Source: JAGVXH01 sp041649755 (GTDB lineage Archaea; Nanobdellota; Nanobdellia; Pacearchaeales; GW2011-AR1). From it: a stretch of 64,000 nucleotides of DNA. Shown one piece after another: positions 7,401 through 15,115 of this stretch. The first letter of the stretch is position 1; each line of letters starts with the position of its first letter. Location of the stretch: positions 1-64,000 of the forward strand of contig JBAZMK010000001.1 in assembly GCA_041649755.1 (NCBI GenBank), written 5' to 3'. The notes beneath the pieces were generated by a model. That model saw only the letters and a list, made by a program, of their open reading frames with translations. It was not told the origin of the DNA and did no database searches. Position numbers and translations under genes: made by a program.

Positions 7401-9101
7401 CCTGTTGATGATGTGACTTGTAGTTGGAGTTATAGGATTACGGACCAATGTGAACCTGTTACAATTGTTGGCGGACAGAACTTAGGTTCTCCATTTATTG
7501 TTCATTTCCCTGAAGAGTCTGTTCACGAGTTGACTATTGTCTGTGAGGATGCCTTAGGAAATCTTGTTACAGATGTTGATACTTTTATAGTTGATAAGAC
7601 AAAACCTACAACTACCTTAACTTATGGAACCCCTTACGTAAATAAGGGTGGTGTTGAGTGGATAAATGGTTCAACCTCAATTACATTAAGTGCTGTTGAT
7701 AATTTACCTCATCCTTCTGGAATTAAGGAAACAAGGTATAGATTCGGGCTTGTAGATGATTCTTTCTGTTATGGGACAAATGAAACTGAATTTAGAGAAG
7801 GATTATCTGGAGATTGGAATACCTCTACTCCTTTCGTTCCTTTTGTAATACCTGATGATTCCTGTCACGCTATTGAATACTACTCTGTTGATAATGTCAA
7901 TAAGATAGAAAATGTTAATGTTAAGTTTGTTTTTGTAGATAACAAAGCACCTAGCACAAATAAAGTCCTTGGAGAGCCGAAGATGCTTTGCGAAGATGGA
8001 GATGAAAAGTGTGGTCCTAAGGGGCAATGGTCTGCTTATTATGTAAACTCCAGTACAAATATTACTTTATCCTGTGCTGACCAGAACCCTCACCCTGTTG
8101 AGAGCGAGAAAATCTGTTACAAAATAGAAGGTCCAGGTTATGAACAGAGTGACTGGATTTGCGAAACCCTTAATTCAAGCAAAGAGTTTACATTTAACTA
8201 CCACACAGATTCACTTCATAAAGTTGAATGGTACTGCGAAGATGGGCTAGGAAACGTAGGCGAGACTCAGGTAGAATATGATAATGTTGATAATGTCGGT
8301 CCATATATTTCTATTGTGAAACCAGAAGAAGAAAGCAATGTGAGTGAGTGTTCTCAAAAGGTTTTAATCCAAGTAATAGATAAGAAATCGGGGGTTAATG
8401 AATCTAGTATTCGTGCTGTGTTGATTAGTGATTCTGGAGAAGGAGTAGTTGTTAAGAATATTACTTTGGGTAAGGTGGTTTATGAAGATGAAGGGGAAGT
8501 AACAGTAACATATGAAGAAATAATGGACAAGAGCCTCCCTTCAGGATGGTATCAATTAGTTGTTTATGCTTCAGATAACCTTGGGAATCAAGGCAATGAA
8601 ACTTTGAATGAGTATTTGAGCGAGTCGTTAATGGTTCAGTATATTAACCCTGCAAATTGTAAGATAATCCCTGGGGAGCCAAAGGAATGTGAGTTTGAAT
8701 TTAATGTTTGCATGAGGGGAGGAAATAGTATTAAATTCTGGATGGATGAGGTTGGAGGGTTGTTCACTCCTGGAAAGATGAACGCATCAATTTCAAGTGG
8801 GAATTATAGTAAAGATGTTGGTTTGTTTGAAAAAACAAATAAAACTGAGCAGAATTGTATGGAGGAAATAGAGAAGGGATTTGATTATGTTTGGGAAGAG
8901 GGTATATGTTGGTTTAAGACAGTTGCAGGAACACTTCCATTGTCATGTGAAGAGATTAATGGTAAGGCGCAGTTTAATCTTACTCTCAGTATGAGTGGTA
9001 ATATGACTGATGAACTTGGGAGTATTAATAAGATAGATTACTTTATGGAGTCTATAACAGATGAAAGTTCTCCTTTATGTGAGGATATTCAGGAAGATTA
9101 A
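4491..9101 (+). CDS. Large secreted protein with Ig-like and Cys-rich repeats
   Basis: About 1536 residues with an N-terminal hydrophobic signal (roughly residues 5-35). An Ig-like module follows (PTITTDKEDYAPEETVVISG), then a cysteine-rich CGDG...EECDDGN...GDGC module of the DUF4215 type near residue 250. The second half holds at least five related units. They are marked by DSCHLIEYWSVD, DSCHKIEYYCVD, ESVHELTIVCED, DSCHAIEYYSVD and DSLHKVEWYCED, each preceded by a proline-rich APxTxK segment. It has no C-terminal membrane anchor or sorting motif. The next gene, one base downstream, encodes a protein with a C-terminal membrane helix that could serve as its anchor. Probable adhesin or cell-envelope protein; no enzymatic motif recognised. 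Confidence 0.75.
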   Translation: MIGNKKALVKISLVTFAVLFLVAFMFLVVSVGADDVPTITTDKEDYAPEETVVISGEGFGEYDEVLVKVTRPDNSVVSGDGTFEAWPKDYDYVTIDSGGKFEFNYILDGVEGEYEIKILDTDEEEVLATGSFTDNVVDLVLTYPNGGEVVSGTIDITFDVQNNGQSPLGVVYVKYSSSGCSGSWTDIGSVDSPLTGSHSVQWDTTGVSDGSNYCIKIIDGAGDDWDTSNCPFTIDNPVCGDGNIDEGEECDDGNTNNGDGCSFSCQDTTCPFKAQSGRTIVDFSESLLSNGNINDAQTGLKSVSLLGYYDVSLYAYDGNSGRAGQNQAYEQYKVLFFNSTGYNIVNSSASDDLADNVLFADWSGEVDDSLLILNANGVKGFHTYLSAPSGNPNSVYAGCVAFDKVDDVECEEDSDCSYFEDSCHTASCVNYQCEQEFYDVTGPVVSDLVVNPALTNSLSNISAYAEDLCSNIKNASYYVDNYCQTEKGSLNALDGAFDEKMEDLIKYGADFSSFADGKHDVYVMAWDEEGNPSNCAYVSIDIDKVAPDNPRCDSCAGEFGMSLNGECNIAELLVCGNNPSLTAYISDAESRLQAAEYFIDNFNQPNWFGFNMGAVDGAFDEQCEEVIAEVNMTNLSEGTHYIKLHGKDRAENWGKFSGFDAVSFIKDTTAPKTKKTLNLVDGASVVCSGQEYILPGKVSLTDGCAYVKQGTSITLEARDFNPDDSTDQIGLGEGYNNLTGEYAGDVTTKYKVWFSEDCNCEWEEGDEMVYEGPIVLNEDSCHLIEYWSVDGVCGNEETHHFELDIVDTKAPITTKVVGEPKVEGEEGIHYYITSGTQINLTCVDPQPHPVNDVTLYWNVSWKYECDSEEPWTPLGQYSSDGNATIVDLNDSCHKIEYYCVDALGNAEELETEIDAVDNQAPVIDKEIVGPWSGYCGEMTTSGDFSTMSVKDCYIDGITNISVSVTDPQPHPVDDVTCSWSYRITDQCEPVTIVGGQNLGSPFIVHFPEESVHELTIVCEDALGNLVTDVDTFIVDKTKPTTTLTYGTPYVNKGGVEWINGSTSITLSAVDNLPHPSGIKETRYRFGLVDDSFCYGTNETEFREGLSGDWNTSTPFVPFVIPDDSCHAIEYYSVDNVNKIENVNVKFVFVDNKAPSTNKVLGEPKMLCEDGDEKCGPKGQWSAYYVNSSTNITLSCADQNPHPVESEKICYKIEGPGYEQSDWICETLNSSKEFTFNYHTDSLHKVEWYCEDGLGNVGETQVEYDNVDNVGPYISIVKPEEESNVSECSQKVLIQVIDKKSGVNESSIRAVLISDSGEGVVVKNITLGKVVYEDEGEVTVTYEEIMDKSLPSGWYQLVVYASDNLGNQGNETLNEYLSESLMVQYINPANCKIIPGEPKECEFEFNVCMRGGNSIKFWMDEVGGLFTPGKMNASISSGNYSKDVGLFEKTNKTEQNCMEEIEKGFDYVWEEGICWFKTVAGTLPLSCEEINGKAQFNLTLSMSGNMTDELGSINKIDYFMESITDESSPLCEDIQED

Positions 9102-9818
9102 ATGTCATTTTTAGGTATTAAGATGGAAGAAAAGAAATTAAACGCAATATTCTTGTTTTTATTAGTCTTATCTATAGGATTTGTATATTCTGCAACGACT
9201 AGTGGGAGCTTTAGTCTTGAAGAAAACGAAGACGGGGCGATTGTGATAGGAGAATCGGAATGTTCTCCTAATTGGGAGTGTGTTTTAACGGAATGTATTG
9301 ATGGTTTTCAAACTTATATATGTTATGATAGAAATCAATGTGGGACAACAGCATTTCCTTCAAATCACGGGGAGATTGTTTCATGCCCGGTAGAGCCAGA
9401 GGACAATGGAGGAATGATAAATCCATCTAATAGTGGTTCTGGTGGCGGGTCTAAAATAACGAGTTCTGGCAGTGGTGCAATAATCACAAGCAATTCTTCT
9501 TCTACAGGAGAAGATTGCGTAGAGAACTGGGTTTGCCTTAATTGGAGTAATCAGGAGGAAGAATGCGGAGTAAGGGGGTGCACAGATTTGAATAGCTGTG
9601 GAACTGGAGGGTCTAAGCCGGAAGTTATTAGAGAATGCGAAAGTAAAGGATTCTTCTCGTTTATTACAGGTGGTGTGATTGGAGCTTTTGGAAGCTTCGG
9701 CTGGTGGGTTTTGATCCTTTTCTTGGTTTTAATTGTAGCTTTCTTTATTGTTTCTAAGAAAAAGAAGAAAGATAACACATTTGTTAAGAAAAAGACTTCT
9801 AAGAAAGTTAGGAAGTGA
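9102..9818 (+). CDS. Membrane-anchored Cys-rich surface protein
   Basis: A 238-residue protein with an N-terminal signal (about residues 15-32), two related cysteine motifs (WECVLTECIDGFQTYIC and WVCLNWSNQEEECGVRGC), a Gly/Ser linker between them, and a C-terminal helix (FGWWVLILFLVLIVAFFIVS) followed by a lysine-rich stop-transfer tail. It starts directly after the stop of the giant surface protein; AGGAAG seven bases upstream may help initiation. A second ATG at 9123 is possible. The topology puts both Cys modules outside, so it may tether the secreted neighbour. Confidence 0.7.
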   Translation: MSFLGIKMEEKKLNAIFLFLLVLSIGFVYSATTSGSFSLEENEDGAIVIGESECSPNWECVLTECIDGFQTYICYDRNQCGTTAFPSNHGEIVSCPVEPEDNGGMINPSNSGSGGGSKITSSGSGAIITSNSSSTGEDCVENWVCLNWSNQEEECGVRGCTDLNSCGTGGSKPEVIRECESKGFFSFITGGVIGAFGSFGWWVLILFLVLIVAFFIVSKKKKKDNTFVKKKTSKKVRK

Positions 9819-9856
9819 TTGGTAAGATTTAAAAAAGTAATTTTTCTGATTTCTCA

Positions 9857-10573
9857 ATGGAAAGAAGGGATTTTTTGAAGGGAAGTTTGTTGTTGCCGTT
9901 AGCTTTGCCTTCGTTGAATGTTTTTGCAGATTCGCTTAAAATTGAGATTCCTGAAGGAAAGATTATTATTCTTGACCCTGGTCATGGGAATATTAATTCT
10001 AAAGGGATTTACGACCCTGGCGCTATAAGTTACGACGGCAGACATCAGGAGGCAGATTTAGTCCTTGATTTGGCTAAATATACTTCTAAAATCTTTGAAA
10101 GGGTTAATTTAGAAGGGTATCTTGGGTGCGATGTAGTAAGAACGAGGAAAAGCAATAATGTTGAGCTTTCTCTTAAAGATAGGGTGGACTTAGCTAACAA
10201 ATCGGGGGCTGATGTATTTGTCAGTTTACATTATAACTCTTCTCCATCTCAGGAGCCAAGAGGAGTTAATACTTACTATTGCAAGGGCAGTAAGGAAGGT
10301 AAAATACTTGCAGAATTTGTACAAGAGGAAATTTTAAGGTATTTGAAAGGAAAAGTTGAGGGTTTTGAAAATACTCATGGGGCTGTAAGAGAGGGGAATT
10401 TTTATGTATTAAAACATACGAAAATGCCTGCTGTTTTAGTTGAACCTGGTTTTCTTTCTAATCAGAAGGACTTAGAGTACATTCTTAAGGATTCTCATTT
10501 CATTGCAGGGGGGATAGCTAACGGAATTGGCAAGTATTTTTATGACCTTGAGGCAAGGAAAAAAGATAAATAG
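9857..10573 (+). CDS. Tat-exported N-acetylmuramoyl-L-alanine amidase (Amidase_3)
   Basis: Zinc amidase that in bacteria cleaves the bond between muramic acid and the peptide stem of peptidoglycan. The N-terminus MERRDFLKGS is a textbook twin-arginine signal, followed by a hydrophobic stretch and a probable cleavage near VFA (residues 22-24). The Amidase_3 fold is complete: DPGHG (H43), E65, SLHYN (H125) and VEPGFLSN (E196), the three zinc ligands and catalytic glutamate. Length is 238 residues, a minimal single-domain enzyme without cell-wall-binding repeats. A TATA box lies about 27 bases before the ATG. Archaea of this type have no peptidoglycan, so the substrate is unclear; bacterial walls nearby are one possibility. 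Confidence 0.88.
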   Translation: MERRDFLKGSLLLPLALPSLNVFADSLKIEIPEGKIIILDPGHGNINSKGIYDPGAISYDGRHQEADLVLDLAKYTSKIFERVNLEGYLGCDVVRTRKSNNVELSLKDRVDLANKSGADVFVSLHYNSSPSQEPRGVNTYYCKGSKEGKILAEFVQEEILRYLKGKVEGFENTHGAVREGNFYVLKHTKMPAVLVEPGFLSNQKDLEYILKDSHFIAGGIANGIGKYFYDLEARKKDK

Positions 10574-10593
10574 GCTTTTTTCTTTTTGGTTTT

Positions 10594-11043
10594 ATGAAAA
10601 ATCCTTTAGATATTCTCAAAAAAGAGCATGAGCAAATTGAGATGGAGCTTTTTCAGTTAGAGAGTGTGATGGAAGACGACGAAGTGATTAATTATCCTAA
10701 TCTTGTTCATTGTTTTAAGGAATTGTGCAGTATTTGGGATATTCATGAAGAAAAAGAAGAAAAGGTTTTTGGGATAATGGAAAAAGAAAGGATTAAGATG
10801 CCTGTTTACAAGATGACTTGTGAGCATAGGGATTTGAGAGGGCATATAAATAGGATTAAAGAGGCAATTAATTCTGGGAACGAGGCAAAACTTAGGGAGC
10901 GCTTTGAGAGTGATTTGAAAAGGCTAATTAGTAAGATAAGAGCCCATAAGAATATGGAAGATGAGGTTTTGTACACTATTGCACTTGAAGAATTCACGCC
11001 TGAAGAACTTGAAGATATAGGAAAGATACTAGGAAGTGAATAA
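10594..11043 (+). CDS. Hemerythrin-like HHE domain protein
   Basis: A 149-residue all-helical protein with hemerythrin-type ligands in the expected helices: H12 (KKEHEQIE), H51 and E55 (DIHEEKEEKVF), H78 (CEHRDLRGH) and H118 with E122 or E124 (RAHKNMEDEVLY). The family binds a di-iron centre and senses or buffers oxygen, nitric oxide or iron. No second domain is fused, so a scavenging or storage role is more likely than signalling. It lies 20 bases after the amidase gene on the same strand. Confidence 0.85.
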   Translation: MKNPLDILKKEHEQIEMELFQLESVMEDDEVINYPNLVHCFKELCSIWDIHEEKEEKVFGIMEKERIKMPVYKMTCEHRDLRGHINRIKEAINSGNEAKLRERFESDLKRLISKIRAHKNMEDEVLYTIALEEFTPEELEDIGKILGSE

Positions 11044-11045
11044 TA

Positions 11046-11224
11046 AAGATTAGAAGCTAACTTTTTGAATTAGACATAACTTTAGGGATAAAACAACTCG
11101 AAGGGCTGAAATTTGGGTGGAGCCTGCAAGAAAATCCCTTTAAATCGCTGTTAGGCGTCCCGAACGAAGTGAGAGACTGCAAGTCGTGGCTCGTAGCGAA
11201 GCGGAGAAGTAATTTTGGCATCCG
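11046..11224. other. Intergenic region, no gene recognised
   Basis: About 180 bases between two convergent genes. It is less AT-rich than other gaps and holds short repeats such as CGAACGAAGTGAG and CGTAGCGAAGCGGAG that could form small hairpins. No tRNA, known ncRNA or open frame was recognised. Confidence 0.4.
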
Positions 11225-11722
11225 TTACTTTATTTCTCTTAATTTCTCGGCGAGTTCTCGTATTTTTTGCTCGTCACCTTTTGGGCCATCATTTGAGCAA
11301 ATATACCCTTCGTAAGTTTCAAAAAATTTGTCATTATTACTGTGATACTGTTTCCATTCTCCTTTCTTCATGTGTCCAGTCCCGTGCATTGGAAACAATT
11401 TGATATGTGCATGGTCTATTCCAGTGCCTTCCATAATTAGACCAACTCTTCCAACATCTTCAAAATGGGCTATCAAATTTTTTGAAACGGTTTTAGCGGC
11501 AAGAACGAATTTGCTCAATTTATCATCAGGCATTCCGAGCACGTCACTTCCATAATGTTCCTTTGGAACGACAACCGTAAAACCTTCAGTATTCGGCCAC
11601 GTTGAAAGGAATGCCATAAATTCATCATTCTCCCAAAAGATGCCTGGCGTCTTGATGTCGCCACCAATAATCTTGCAAAAAATACACTCGCCTTTTTCAG
11701 TTGTTGATTTGTAATCAGCCAT
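11225..11722 (-). CDS. HIT-family protein with an altered histidine triad
   Basis: Histidine-triad fold nucleotide hydrolase/transferase, 165 residues. Zinc-type CIFCKI lies at residues 13-18 and the triad region reads DHAHIKLFP at about 103-111. H104 and H106 are present, but the third triad position is K108 rather than His. In HINT/Fhit enzymes the middle catalytic His is retained in such variants, so activity on AMP conjugates is possible but uncertain. A TATA-rich TTTATATAATTTATATT sequence precedes the ATG. A second, canonical HIT protein is at 48958-49302. Confidence 0.85.
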   Translation of the reverse strand: MADYKSTTEKGECIFCKIIGGDIKTPGIFWENDEFMAFLSTWPNTEGFTVVVPKEHYGSDVLGMPDDKLSKFVLAAKTVSKNLIAHFEDVGRVGLIMEGTGIDHAHIKLFPMHGTGHMKKGEWKQYHSNNDKFFETYEGYICSNDGPKGDEQKIRELAEKLREIK

Positions 11723-11983
11723 AATAGAAATTAAGAGAAATATAAATTATATAAAGCTTTTCCATATTAGGATGCTAAAATTATTACACATAACTCCTTA
11801 TATACAAGTACTTATATACTTCTTGGGTGTATTTTATGGTATGGACGAACTAACAGGGATAGGGAGAAACTTTTGCAAAAATCTAAATATAAATGTTCTT
11901 TTTTTGTCTAGGTTTGGTAAAGAAATCTCGGTTTAGGTATTGCTATAGCGGATAAGAGAAGGGAAAGAGGGGGCGAATTTTAT
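11723..11983. other. Intergenic region, possible short ORF only
   Basis: 260 AT-rich bases between genes transcribed leftward. Apart from the HIT promoter and the weak short frame at 11841-11936, nothing was recognised. Confidence 0.4.
11841..11936 (+). CDS. Possible 31-residue leaderless ORF
   Basis: ATG-initiated frame of 31 codons encoding MDELTGIGRNFCKNLNINVL and a short tail. A CTTATATAC box is centred about 26 bases upstream of the ATG, the spacing used by real genes here. There is no homology I recognise and the frame is short enough to occur by chance, so this is tentative. Confidence 0.25.
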   Translation: MDELTGIGRNFCKNLNINVLFLSRFGKEISV

Positions 11984-12664
11984 TTACCTGAATGCTTCTT
12001 CAGTAAAAGTGTGTAGGTTTTCTCTGTCTTCTTTTTCTATTTCTTTTGCTTTGGCCTCTTTTTTTGCCTTCATTGTCCTGATTAAGACAAGGATTAGTGA
12101 GGGGAACATGACTAAGACGACTATTAAGACCACTATCCCTATTACAGAGGCTATTATTCCGATGGGAAGAACATAGTTCCAGACAATTATCCAGAGGTTA
12201 TAGAAAAATTCTCCTATGTAGAAAATGATTTTTAGGGCGACAGAAATTGCAAAGATACCTATTCCTGCAATCCACGAGATAGCGTTTGCCTGCGTGGAGC
12301 GTCCTATAGGACTAAGTAACTGAAAGATTTTTCTGTTTAGTATGAAAACCATGAAGAAGAGTATCCAGATATATATAACGAAAGCGAAAAGCCAGGATAT
12401 TTCAGGCACCATGCAAAAGACAATTTTGAGCCATTCTGCGTTTTCAGAAATCCAGCTGTTTATTTTTTCAACTCTTTCTTCAGCGATACTTTTGTTAAGT
12501 TTGTTTGGGTCAAATTCTCCTGTCTCTGGGTCGAGAGGTATCTGGTCTATTTTTTCCTGAATGTCTTTAACTTCGCTTTCTTCAACAAGAGTTTCATTTG
12601 CTATAACAAAGACACTAAGAAAAATTAGGGATAGTAAGGTCAGTGCTAACACTCTTTTTTTCAT
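11984..12664 (-). CDS. Multi-pass membrane protein with signal peptide
   Basis: A 226-residue protein: signal peptide (about 1-22), an acidic external segment of about 50 residues, three membrane regions (about 78-110, 128-155, 165-197) and a highly charged cytoplasmic tail (KAKKEAKAKEIEKEDREN). No family recognised. It is divergent from the similarly built 12736-13374 gene, and their TATA boxes (GGTTTAAAAG and CATTTTAAAC) share the 70-base intergenic space. Layout resembles the three-gene membrane cluster at 13495-15913, although sequence similarity to those is weak. Confidence 0.6.
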   Translation of the reverse strand: MKKRVLALTLLSLIFLSVFVIANETLVEESEVKDIQEKIDQIPLDPETGEFDPNKLNKSIAEERVEKINSWISENAEWLKIVFCMVPEISWLFAFVIYIWILFFMVFILNRKIFQLLSPIGRSTQANAISWIAGIGIFAISVALKIIFYIGEFFYNLWIIVWNYVLPIGIIASVIGIVVLIVVLVMFPSLILVLIRTMKAKKEAKAKEIEKEDRENLHTFTEEAFR

Positions 12665-12735
12665 TTAATCTTTAGGTAAGCGGAACTTTTAAACCTTTCA
12701 GAAAACATTTTAAACTTGATTATTCTGTTATTTTT

Positions 12736-13374
12736 ATGAGGAAAGAGGTTGCTGTGTTGTTTTTTGCAGTTTTATTATTTAGTTTTGTCGTCGGGCAGGA
12801 GAATAAAACTGATTTGAACGAATCTTTGAAAGAGATTTCTGGACGAATAAATATGGGTGATATTCAGAGTAACCTTGTTTTACCTGACTTTGTTCAGGGG
12901 ATTACAAGGTTTGTTTTTCAGATTGAGGCAGATAGAGAGATTGGAATAGAGTATTTTATTGTTTTAGTAGGAGTTTTTTTAGTGATTTTAGCGATTGTCG
13001 CTGGGGTGATTTATATAACTCCTTTGCATAGGGAACCTGTAGAGATTTTTATTTTTAAGTTTAACACAGATTATCTTATGGGGCTGATAATTGTGCTGAT
13101 TATTGCATTAACAGGGGTGATAAATTCGGTTGTTGCAGATTGGTTTTTTAGTCTGGGGTTGTATAGGGAACTTGTGAGTAAAATGGGGTGGGGTGTTATT
13201 TTCCTGATTTTGTTCATTTTAATAGTTTTATTCTTTGCTGTGAGAATGCTTTTTGGGATGTTAAGAAGGAGAATTAGAAGAGAGACTGCGAAAGGGAGTG
13301 GGGAAGATGTTAATATGTTGAGAAAAATAGCGAAAATTAACGCTGAGAGTACTGAAAAACTATCTGAAGAGTAA
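12736..13374 (+). CDS. Multi-pass membrane protein with signal peptide
   Basis: A 212-residue protein with an N-terminal signal (about 1-20), an external helical segment rich in charged and Gln/Asn residues, three membrane helices (about 75-98, 112-138 and 149-173) and a basic, Arg-rich cytoplasmic end (RRRIRRETAKGSGED). No catalytic motif is visible. It is divergently transcribed from the neighbouring membrane gene with a TATA-like box about 30 bases before the ATG. It probably belongs to the same lineage-specific envelope protein set as the genes around it. Confidence 0.6.
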   Translation: MRKEVAVLFFAVLLFSFVVGQENKTDLNESLKEISGRINMGDIQSNLVLPDFVQGITRFVFQIEADREIGIEYFIVLVGVFLVILAIVAGVIYITPLHREPVEIFIFKFNTDYLMGLIIVLIIALTGVINSVVADWFFSLGLYRELVSKMGWGVIFLILFILIVLFFAVRMLFGMLRRRIRRETAKGSGEDVNMLRKIAKINAESTEKLSEE

Positions 13375-13494
13375 GATGGTTCTAAGTCTTAAAGAAGAAG
13401 GGCTAGGGGGAGAATTCTAAAATAGAACTTTAACAAAATTTAGTGAACGAGCGAGTAAAAAAAGATTTAGAAAAGAATAAAATTGAAACCTAAA

Positions 13495-14232
13495 TTATCC
13501 TCCAAGTTCCTCAGTTTCTCCAGCCCGATTTTTCACAGCTGCAGTTGATTTTTCAGTTACATCTTTGGATTTACCAATCTTTTCTTTTTTGACATTTGAC
13601 CAAATTTTACCGAACATCCAACTTATTGAAACTGTACATAAAACTCCTAAAGCGAATAGCCCCCAAGTTAAAAGAAAATAAGTTCCTGTTTTAATAACTT
13701 CTTCGTCTGAAGGATAAAATATCTTTAGTGCAATAAAAAAAGTAAATAATATCCAAAGACCTATTGCGAAAAGTTTGCTCATATATCTCTGAGTAGCTCC
13801 TTTGGATTCAGATTCCATAGCTAATGTAACTGTAAAGTAAAATAAGATAATAAAAGGAAGGGCTCCTCCTAAAACAAATCCCAATGCACTGTAACTTGTC
13901 ATTAAGGCAAAGACTTCTTCAGGAGTTATATAAGCCATAGATAAAAATCCTACTAGAATTGAAAATACAGCTCCAAGCCACATCATTTTGTCTGAGAATA
14001 GAGAATTTAAACCAGGAATTTTAGATCCTATAGCGAAAACGACTATAGAGACTAATGCCCAAAATAAAAATTTTGCTATGTTTGGGCTTAAATTTCCTCC
14101 AGTCCAGTCAGCGAACCAGCTCTTAATAGGATCAAAAGGACTTTCAGCAGCTGAAACAAAATTTATAAGAAGCGTGAGAGCAAAAAGACCGAGTAATCCA
14201 AACACCAAAACTTTTTTTGTAGTCGTTTTCAT
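13495..14232 (-). CDS. Membrane protein of a paralogous cluster (copy 1)
   Basis: A 245-residue protein with a signal peptide ending near VSAAE and five or six hydrophobic helices. Its middle region (AYITPEEVFALMTSYSALGF with a following GGALPFIILFYF) aligns by eye with the TELIQMMILPYTVLGV and TEVVQSILLPYSTLGV segments of the next two genes, showing a paralogous trio. The cytoplasmic C-terminal tail is charged and Lys-rich. A GGTTTATAAATA box lies about 28 bases upstream. Function unknown. Confidence 0.65.
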   Translation of the reverse strand: MKTTTKKVLVFGLLGLFALTLLINFVSAAESPFDPIKSWFADWTGGNLSPNIAKFLFWALVSIVVFAIGSKIPGLNSLFSDKMMWLGAVFSILVGFLSMAYITPEEVFALMTSYSALGFVLGGALPFIILFYFTVTLAMESESKGATQRYMSKLFAIGLWILFTFFIALKIFYPSDEEVIKTGTYFLLTWGLFALGVLCTVSISWMFGKIWSNVKKEKIGKSKDVTEKSTAAVKNRAGETEELGG

Positions 14233-14267
14233 ATGTTTTTTAGCCGTTATTTATTTATAAACCTTTC

Positions 14268-15083
14268 TTAGAGTTCCCTTTCAAGTCGGTTTATGTTCTT
14301 CATAATCTTTCTTCTTATTCTTTTATAATCTTCTTCTCCAATTTTATTATCTCTGTGCCATTCTTCAATTTCATCTAAGTTTTCCTTTTCTTTTGCTATG
14401 TTCCTTAGAAGACTATCTCTTTTCAATTCTCCGTATTTTGAGCGAAGGATTGCTCTGTTTATTGTTCCGTCGAGGAATAGGAATAAGAAAGATATGAGTC
14501 CTGTTGCAAGATAAATCCAAGCAAGGTCGCCGATTTGGTCAATCCTAGAGTTCCATATTCCTATAAAGACTATCCCGAAGAATATCCAGAGGACTTTTCT
14601 CATTACGCTGTAACCCAAAGTAGTTCCTTGAAATCCTGTTATGACAAAGAAAAAGTATATAACGAGGGGGAGGATTGAGGTCAGGACTACGCCGAGGACG
14701 GTGTAAGGGAGAATCATCATTTGAATGAGTTCAGTTTCAATCATGAATCTTGTTGCGAGAAGTCCAATAGCAAGAGTTACAATCCATCTTATTGACTTTT
14801 CGGTTTTTTCACTACCCCCAAAAATAGGGATTTTACCCAATACAACATAAATTATAGAGACTATGATGAGTAAAAATAAGAGTTTTTCAAATATATATTC
14901 TGTGCTTCCAAAGATAGATGCCGCTAAAGGATAGGAAACATCTTCAATAATCTCTATTAGTTGACTCACACCAAAACCAAGTCCACTTCCAAAACTTCCT
15001 GGAGTATAGTAAGCCGAAGAGACGAGAGATATTAAAAATAAAGAGGAGAGTAACAAAACGAGGAAGTATCCTTCTTTTTTCAT
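14268..15083 (-). CDS. Membrane protein of a paralogous cluster (copy 2)
   Basis: A 271-residue protein: signal peptide (about 1-23), a short external loop, a helix (LLFLLIIVSIIYVVLGKIPIF), four further helices and a charged, coiled-coil-like tail (KEKENLDEIEEWHRDNKIGE). It is clearly related to copy 3: both have LPFF/IPIF after the first helix, RWI/RWA, the ETExxQ loop, LPYxxLGV and NSRIDQ/VRLDQ. It has its own TATA box, so each copy may be transcribed separately. No family name known to me. Confidence 0.68.
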   Translation of the reverse strand: MKKEGYFLVLLLSSLFLISLVSSAYYTPGSFGSGLGFGVSQLIEIIEDVSYPLAASIFGSTEYIFEKLLFLLIIVSIIYVVLGKIPIFGGSEKTEKSIRWIVTLAIGLLATRFMIETELIQMMILPYTVLGVVLTSILPLVIYFFFVITGFQGTTLGYSVMRKVLWIFFGIVFIGIWNSRIDQIGDLAWIYLATGLISFLFLFLDGTINRAILRSKYGELKRDSLLRNIAKEKENLDEIEEWHRDNKIGEEDYKRIRRKIMKNINRLEREL

Positions 15084-15115
15084 AGTTTATTGATGAATAA
15101 GGAGTTTATAAATTT

